A stretch of 17,232 nt of DNA, taken from JAWPNA01 sp045402695. Lineage in GTDB: Bacteria; Acidobacteriota; Polarisedimenticolia; JACPZX01; DASXTC01. The stretch covers positions 1 through 17,232 of the forward strand of contig JAWPNA010000020.1 of the NCBI GenBank assembly GCA_045402695.1. The letters run 5' to 3'. The position numbers and the translations under genes were made by a program. The notes under the pieces are model-generated. The model saw nothing but the letters and a program-made list of their open reading frames with translations. It was not told the DNA's origin and did no database searches. Positions 13,478 to 17,232 of this stretch are shown here, one piece after another (position 1 is the stretch's first letter; each line of letters starts with the position of its first letter).

Positions 13478-13656
13478 TGGCGAGCCACTTCCTGATCCTG
13501 TGTCTGTTCTCGATTCTGGTGGGCGCCTTCTTCGGCGCCCTGACGCGGGACACCCTGCGGGAGGGGATCAAGTCGGCCATGCTGCTCATCGTGACCATGA
13601 TCGGCATCTCCCTCATCGTGGCCTACATCATGTATTTCCTGCCCCTCGGCAAGTGA
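13477..13656 (+). CDS. Small two-helix membrane protein (59 residues)
   Basis: ATG 13477 shares its A with the preceding stop (TGATG). The frame runs 59 codons to TGA at 13654-13656, which overlaps the next GTG start (GTGA). Two hydrophobic helices (about 4-22 and 33-54) are separated by TRDTLREGIK. Codon use is GC-rich at third positions like its neighbours, and both ends interlock with neighbouring starts and stops, so it is likely real despite its size. Function unknown; it may partner the preceding three-helix protein. Confidence 0.72.
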   Translation: MASHFLILCLFSILVGAFFGALTRDTLREGIKSAMLLIVTMIGISLIVAYIMYFLPLGK

Positions 13657-14354
13657 CTCCGGTTCCCGGGCAGCAGCACCGCCCCTCCTCCTCGGGATCC
13701 CCGAGTGCCCGTCTCTGGCTCTGGGGCCCGGTGGCGCTCTACCTGGGCGGCATCACGATCCTTTCGCATCAGCCCTCCCTGACGCCGCCCGGCGGGCTGC
13801 CCGACTGGGTCTACCACGTGGCCGAGTACGGTGGTCTGGGTTTCCTGCTGACGCGCGCCCTGTGGAGAACTCCGGGCATCACGGCGTTTTGGGCCCGCTG
13901 GGCCGCGCTGGCAGGCAGCGCGATCTTCGGCGTGGTGGACGAAGTGCACCAGAGTTTCGTGCCGGGCCGGACCGCGTCGGCGCGCGATGTGCTGGCGGAC
14001 GCCGCCGGCGCTGCGCTCGCCATCGTCTTGGCCGCGATCCTGAGCTCCCGCGGGAGGATACCTGATGGACACGGCGCCGGGCCGCGTGTTGAGATCACGT
14101 TGTTCGGGCGCATCGGATGCCATCTGTGCGACGAGGCGGAGGAGGTGCTGAGACGGGCGGCCTTGCAGTTTCCCCTCGATCTCGTGAAGGTGGACGTGGA
14201 TTCTGACCCCGATCTGGCGCGGCGGTATGCGAACCAGATTCCCGTCGTGACCATCAACGGCCGCAAGTGGTCCAAGTTCCACGTGGACCCGCGGCGGCTG
14301 CGCCGCAAGCTCGCGGCATTGCAACGCATTTCTGGGGCGGGACGGACGCCATGA
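13653..14354 (+). CDS. VanZ-like membrane protein read in frame with a glutaredoxin-like (DUF836-type) domain
   Basis: From a GTG at 13653 overlapping the previous TGA, the frame gives 233 residues. Residues about 21-132 are VanZ-like: a first helix LWLWGPVALYLGGI, then SHQPSLTPP, DWVYHVAEYGGLGFLL, VVDEVHQSFVPGRTASARD, and a final helix ALAIVLAAIL. Residues about 146-222 form a thioredoxin-fold glutaredoxin-like domain with GRIGCHLCDEA (C156, C159) and IPVVTINGRKW (P197). VanZ-family proteins are small membrane proteins linked to glycopeptide tolerance or of unknown role. The glutaredoxin-like domain is normally a separate protein of about 80 residues. The linker 133-145 uses codons atypical of the gene, and a good ribosome binding site with ATG lies there in another frame, so a sequence error splitting one gene into an apparent fusion is possible. 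The stop overlaps the dehydrogenase start (ATGA). Confidence 0.7.
   Translation: MTPVPGQQHRPSSSGSPSARLWLWGPVALYLGGITILSHQPSLTPPGGLPDWVYHVAEYGGLGFLLTRALWRTPGITAFWARWAALAGSAIFGVVDEVHQSFVPGRTASARDVLADAAGAALAIVLAAILSSRGRIPDGHGAGPRVEITLFGRIGCHLCDEAEEVLRRAALQFPLDLVKVDVDSDPDLARRYANQIPVVTINGRKWSKFHVDPRRLRRKLAALQRISGAGRTP
14051..14067 (+). promoter_or_regulatory. Ribosome binding site plus ATG inside the VanZ/glutaredoxin linker, out of frame
   Basis: GGGAGGA (14052-14058) lies 6 nt before ATG 14065-14067, a textbook start, and a TGA (14063-14065) overlaps that ATG. The ATG frame begins MDTAPGRV with GC-rich codons but does not lead into the glutaredoxin-like sequence, which lies one frame away. A single extra base near 14088 would join MDTAPGRV to VEITLFGRIG and give the VanZ frame a TGA at 14090-14092. 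Confidence 0.5.
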
Positions 14355-15418
14355 TCGAGAAAGCCATCGCGGTGGTGCCCGGTGACGGCATCGGCATCGA
14401 GGTCACGCGGGAGGCCGTCAAGGCCCTGAAGATGCTAGGGGAGGCGGCCGGCGTGCGGTTCCGGATCACGGAGTACGATTACGGCGCCGAACGCTACATC
14501 AAGACCGGCGTGAGCATGCCGCCGGGCGGACTCGCCGAGTTCCAGCAGCACGACGCGATCTTCATGGGCGCGTTCGGCGATCCCCGCGTGCCGGACATGA
14601 AGCACGCGGCCGACATCCTGCTCGGCACGCGGTTCTCCCTGGATCTGTACGCGAACATGCGCCCCGTCAAGCTGCTGGACGACAGACTCTGCCCCCTCAA
14701 GGGACGCACCCGCGCCGACGTGAACTTCGTCGTGTTCCGGGAGAACACCGAAGGGCTCTACGTCGGCATGGGCGGGCGCTTCAAGAAGGGCACCCCGGAC
14801 GAGATCGCGCTTCAGGAGGATGTCAACACACGCAAGGGCGTGGAACGGATCATCCGACACGCCTTCGACCACGCGGCTGCTGCCGGCAGGAAGCGGGTCG
14901 TGATGAGCGACAAGAGCAATGTCCTGACCTACGGGCACGACCTCTGGCAGCGCGTCTTCCACATTGTGGCCGCGGAGTTCCCCGGGATCACGGCCTCGCA
15001 CATGTACGTGGACGCCCTCGCGATGCAGATGGTGAAGGACCCTTCGCAGTTCGACGTGATCGTTACCTGCAACATGTTCGGCGACATCGTCACCGACATC
15101 GGCGCGCAACTCCAGGGAGGGCTGGGGATGGCGGCCTCGGGCAATATCAACCCGTCGGGGGTCTCGATGTTCGAGCCGGTGCACGGTTCGGCGCCCAAGT
15201 ACGCCGGCCGTAACATCTCGAACCCGATGGGCGCTATCCTGACCATGCAGATGATGGTTGAGCACCTGGGACTGGCGGAAGGGGGCCGGATGATCGAGGA
15301 GGCGGTGATCCGGTGCCTGGCGTCGGGGGCGACGACGCGCGATCTCGGAGGGAGCCTCTCCACCTCGCAGACCGGCGACGCGATCTGCGAGCAGATCCGC
15401 GCGGCATCATCGAGGTGA
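14351..15418 (+). CDS. NAD(P)-dependent isocitrate/isopropylmalate dehydrogenase family enzyme
   Basis: A 355-residue beta-decarboxylating dehydrogenase. The motifs are VPGDGIGIEV (9-18), the substrate-binding LDLYANMRP with R94 and R104, FRENTEGLY with R130 and catalytic-type Y137, SDKSNVL with K188, metal ligands D221, D245 and D249, and the cofactor loop FEPVHGSAPKYAG. RENTEGLY rather than the LeuB-type RELTGGIYFG points toward isocitrate, homoisocitrate or tartrate/malate-like substrates. K283-Y284 correspond to the K344-Y345 pair that binds the NADP 2'-phosphate in E. coli isocitrate dehydrogenase. The exact substrate is uncertain; NADP isocitrate dehydrogenase is my first guess. The ATG overlaps the previous stop as ATGA. 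The 3' end overlaps the convergent propeller gene by 12 nt. Confidence 0.88.
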   Translation: MIEKAIAVVPGDGIGIEVTREAVKALKMLGEAAGVRFRITEYDYGAERYIKTGVSMPPGGLAEFQQHDAIFMGAFGDPRVPDMKHAADILLGTRFSLDLYANMRPVKLLDDRLCPLKGRTRADVNFVVFRENTEGLYVGMGGRFKKGTPDEIALQEDVNTRKGVERIIRHAFDHAAAAGRKRVVMSDKSNVLTYGHDLWQRVFHIVAAEFPGITASHMYVDALAMQMVKDPSQFDVIVTCNMFGDIVTDIGAQLQGGLGMAASGNINPSGVSMFEPVHGSAPKYAGRNISNPMGAILTMQMMVEHLGLAEGGRMIEEAVIRCLASGATTRDLGGSLSTSQTGDAICEQIRAASSR

Positions 15419-16615
15419 CGGAGTGGGTGACGGAGCGGGAGGCTTTTCGGAGGCAATCGCTTCCAGTCCGATGACGCGCGCGGTCTCCTCGCCATAGCGC
15501 GCCGCGGCGATCACGATCACCCCCCCGGCGAGCGCGGGAGACGTCACGAACCGATCCGCACCCGTTGGAAGCGACGGGCCGCCTGCCTGCGTGCCCCCCG
15601 GAAGATGGAACACCTCCAGCCTCTCCGCGTTGAGCGGGGCCAGCACAAGAAGATCGCCCATCAGGACCCCCTCGGCACGGGGGCGCCGGCCCAGCCTGAC
15701 CTTCCACGAAAGATGACCGTTGTCCGCCTCCACCGCGTACAGGTAGGTGTCGTACGAGAGGAAGAGCAGTTTGCCATCGAAGAGCACGGGGCGCCCCGCG
15801 AGGTCGCCGCCCGTGCGGTAGGCCCAGCGGCTCCCGCACCCCCTCCGCTTCAGCTTGAGGGCATGGAGCTTGTTGTCCGCGGACCCCACCCAGGCGCGGT
15901 TCCCTTCACACGCGGCCTGGGTCGTGATGGCCGCTCCGAAGGAACGCCGCCAGACCAGCCGGCCATCGCCGGCGGCGAGGGCGATCAGATCGCCCGCGGC
16001 CGTCCCGATCAGGAGGATCCCGCCGCACTGGGCGGCCGGGGCCGAGGGAACTTGATCGACGTGCGTCTCCCACAGCACCGCCTTCCTCTCCGCGTTCAGG
16101 AGGCGGACCGAGCCGGATGGATGGGCGATGACGACACCGGCGGGCACCGCGGAAAGGATGGGTGGGCTCGAATCCACCGGGGCCGCCTCGACACTCGGCG
16201 CCGGCACGGCGGGGAAGCGCTGGATCACCTGCCCGGTCGACGCATCGATGAGGACAATGCCGCCCTCGCCGCCCTCCAGGGTGGGCACTACCAGAGCGCC
16301 GCCGTCGCGGACCGGGGAGGCGGTGATCTTCGCGCCCAGCTCGATTTGCCAGCGGGGAGGCCCTCCATCGAGCCCAAAGACGGAAACACGGCCCGACGGC
16401 GTGGCCACCACGAACGAACCGTCGAACCCGACCAGGTACGGCACGGGAGTGTCAGGGACGGAAACCTCCCACAGCGGCGCCAGCGTGACTGCATCCTTGG
16501 GACTCGGCGCCGGCCGCGAGGCCCCCGCTGCGCGGGGCGCGGCTCCCCAGGCGACGGAGCCGCCTCCGCCGGCCAGCATGGCGGCGAGGATGATGCTGAT
16601 CGGAGGTCGTTGCAT
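15407..16615 (-). CDS. Exported BamB-like / PQQ-type beta-propeller repeat protein
   Basis: Minus-strand product of 402 residues with a signal peptide (about 1-25, SIILAAMLAGGGG). Repeated propeller blades of the PQQ/BamB type follow, with units such as GDLIALAAGDGRLVW, NKLHALKLKRR, YLYAVEADNGHLSWKVRLG and GRVSVFGLDGG. It ends in a Pro/Ser/Thr tail (SPTPSPR). No lipobox Cys follows the signal, unlike E. coli BamB. BamB assists outer-membrane protein assembly, and in E. coli bamB lies close to hisS; here the gene is divergent from hisS. I infer a BamB-like role but cannot exclude another propeller protein; enzyme motifs of true quinoproteins are not evident. Start: ATG at 16615-16613 with GGCGG about 5 nt before it. 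Upstream reading into hisS is shadow. Its 3' end overlaps the dehydrogenase stop on the other strand. Confidence 0.78.
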   Translation of the reverse strand: MQRPPISIILAAMLAGGGGSVAWGAAPRAAGASRPAPSPKDAVTLAPLWEVSVPDTPVPYLVGFDGSFVVATPSGRVSVFGLDGGPPRWQIELGAKITASPVRDGGALVVPTLEGGEGGIVLIDASTGQVIQRFPAVPAPSVEAAPVDSSPPILSAVPAGVVIAHPSGSVRLLNAERKAVLWETHVDQVPSAPAAQCGGILLIGTAAGDLIALAAGDGRLVWRRSFGAAITTQAACEGNRAWVGSADNKLHALKLKRRGCGSRWAYRTGGDLAGRPVLFDGKLLFLSYDTYLYAVEADNGHLSWKVRLGRRPRAEGVLMGDLLVLAPLNAERLEVFHLPGGTQAGGPSLPTGADRFVTSPALAGGVIVIAAARYGEETARVIGLEAIASEKPPAPSPTPSPR

Positions 16616-16620
16616 TGATC

Positions 16621-16645
16621 CGCCGCGAATCTTAGCTTCGCGGCG
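16621..16645. repeat. Perfect 9-bp inverted repeat at the propeller-gene start
   Basis: CGCCGCGAA (16621-16629) and TTCGCGGCG (16637-16645) are exact reverse complements around a 7-nt centre. On the minus strand the repeat lies 5 nt before the ATG, covers the GGCGG ribosome binding site, and brackets a possible -10 (TAAGAT, 16634-16629; TTGCCC -35 at 16658-16653, 18-bp spacer). It may be an operator or an mRNA hairpin limiting translation. Confidence 0.45.
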
Positions 16646-16699
16646 CCGGCGGGGGCAAGCCGGCCCAGCGCAATACCGTCGCGAGAGAAGGCGCGTTCC

Positions 16700-16728
16700 T
16701 TGCCGCTCCGAGGAGGCTGTGGTAACCT
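16700..16728 (+). promoter_or_regulatory. Possible hisS promoter
   Basis: TTGCCG (16700-16705) and TAACCT (16723-16728) are separated by 17 bp, about 50 nt before the hisS ATG. The key bases TTG and T-A----T are kept, but both boxes are weak. The overlapping GAGG...CCTC is a short dyad. Confidence 0.3.
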
Positions 16729-16744
16729 CGGCGCCCTCACGCGA

Positions 16745-16763
16745 TTCGAAGTTCACTTTCGAA
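16745..16763. repeat. Paired TTCGAA palindromes in the hisS leader
   Basis: TTCGAA occurs at 16745-16750 and 16758-16763, 13 bp apart start to start, with GTTCACT between. Each is self-complementary, so they can pair as a 6-bp stem with a 7-nt loop in the hisS 5' leader. The second copy ends 17 nt before the ATG. Function unknown. Confidence 0.35.
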
Positions 16764-16780
16764 GCGAAGACATCACGCCG

Positions 16781-17232
16781 ATGGACATCAGGGCCTCCAA
16801 AGGGACGCGCGACATTCTGCCGCCGGAGGTGGAGACGTGGCAGTTCGTCGAGGAGGCGTCCCGCCGCATGTTCGCGCTCTATGGCTTCCGCGAGATCCGC
16901 ACGCCGATCTTCGAGTCCACCGAGCTGTTCGAAAGGTCCACGGGCTCGGACACCGACATCGTCACGAAGGAGATGTACACGTTCACGGACCGCGCCGGCC
17001 GGTCCGTCACGCTGCGGCCCGAGGGCACGCCGGGCGTGGTGCGCGCGGCGCTGGAGGCGGGCCTCCTGCGGCGCCCGGAGGCGGAGCGGTTCTACTACAT
17101 CGGCCCGATGTTCCGCTACGAGCGCCCGCAGAAGGGACGGCACCGCCAGTTCTCGCAGATCGGCGTGGAGCTGCTCGGCTCGGCCCATCCGGTGGTGGAC
17201 GCCGAGGTGATGGAGATGGCCCTGGCTCTTTT
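16781..17232 (+). CDS. hisS: Histidyl-tRNA synthetase, N-terminal part (cut by window end)
   Basis: Charges tRNA-His in a two-step ATP-dependent reaction; cytoplasmic class II synthetase. The 150 residues visible show KGTRDILPPE (7-16), the motif 1 region with YGFREIRTPIFESTELF (34-50), TLRPEGTPG (77-85) and motif 2 with FRYERPQKGRHRQFSQIG (111-128). The C-terminal catalytic motif 3 and anticodon-binding domain lie beyond the window. Start ATG 16781 gives the usual family N-terminus; the ribosome binding site is weak (GAAG at 16767-16770 or so). Divergent from the propeller gene with 165 bp between starts. The frame is open to the last base. Confidence 0.95.
   Translation, partial: MDIRASKGTRDILPPEVETWQFVEEASRRMFALYGFREIRTPIFESTELFERSTGSDTDIVTKEMYTFTDRAGRSVTLRPEGTPGVVRAALEAGLLRRPEAERFYYIGPMFRYERPQKGRHRQFSQIGVELLGSAHPVVDAEVMEMALAL

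Noticed and set aside
15605..16618. Plus-strand frame of 337 codons opposite the propeller gene
   Set aside because: The minus strand has a signal peptide and propeller repeats. The plus-strand translation is Arg/Gly-rich without motifs.
1..17232. Search for CRISPR arrays, insertion sequences, att sites, toxin-antitoxin or phage-defence genes
   Set aside because: I saw no spaced direct repeats, transposase motifs or defence-family domains. All substantial frames are explained by core housekeeping or envelope genes.

Overview
The window is GC-rich chromosomal DNA carrying core genes of a Gram-negative bacterium. I see no mobile element, CRISPR array or rRNA. The gene order TPR protein - LolB-like - ispE - prs - rplY - pth resembles the lolB/ispE/prs/pth neighbourhood of proteobacteria. 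SpoVG, long low-complexity tails on ribosomal proteins, and an alkaline-phosphatase-superfamily phosphodiesterase next to an EnvC-like protein fit an Acidobacteriota-like or deltaproteobacterium-like lineage better. That placement is inference; no marker here settles it.

Region 1 (1-934): a truncated minus-strand SpoU/TrmH-type RNA methyltransferase stands back to back with tsaC (threonylcarbamoyl-adenylate synthase), with 27 bp between the two start codons. Both act on RNA modification.

Region 2 (983-8830): a promoter with a perfect TATAAT box precedes six tightly packed genes: AP-superfamily phosphodiesterase, EnvC-like LytM protein, S41/CtpA-like protein, TPR protein, LolB-like lipoprotein and ispE. 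Four of the five junctions are overlapping stop/start codons and the fifth is a 4-nt gap, so this looks like one envelope-centred operon. The EnvC-like protein lacks most M23 zinc ligands. The S41 protein lacks both residues of the Ser/Lys dyad. The operon therefore encodes two adjacent apparent pseudoenzymes.

Region 3 (8444-13024): a consensus-spaced promoter with a perfect TTGACA box lies inside the 3' half of ispE and points at spoVG, tRNA-Gln(UUG), prs, rplY, pth, rpsF, rpsR and rplI. These genes cover a developmental/RNA-binding regulator, a tRNA, PRPP synthesis, peptidyl-tRNA recycling and ribosomal proteins. bL25, bS6 and bS18 all carry long low-complexity extensions. A candidate structured leader lies upstream of rpsF.

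Region 4 (13037-15418): a co-directional chain continues with a three-helix membrane protein, a 59-residue membrane protein, a VanZ-like protein read in frame with a glutaredoxin-like domain, and an isocitrate/isopropylmalate dehydrogenase family enzyme. The first three junctions after rplI's neighbour are overlapping codons.

Region 5 (15407-17232): a minus-strand BamB-like/PQQ-type beta-propeller protein converges on the dehydrogenase with a 12-nt overlap. It is divergent from hisS, which is cut by the window end. The 165-bp space between these divergent genes holds inverted repeats and weak promoter candidates. No gene-free stretch exceeds 300 bases.
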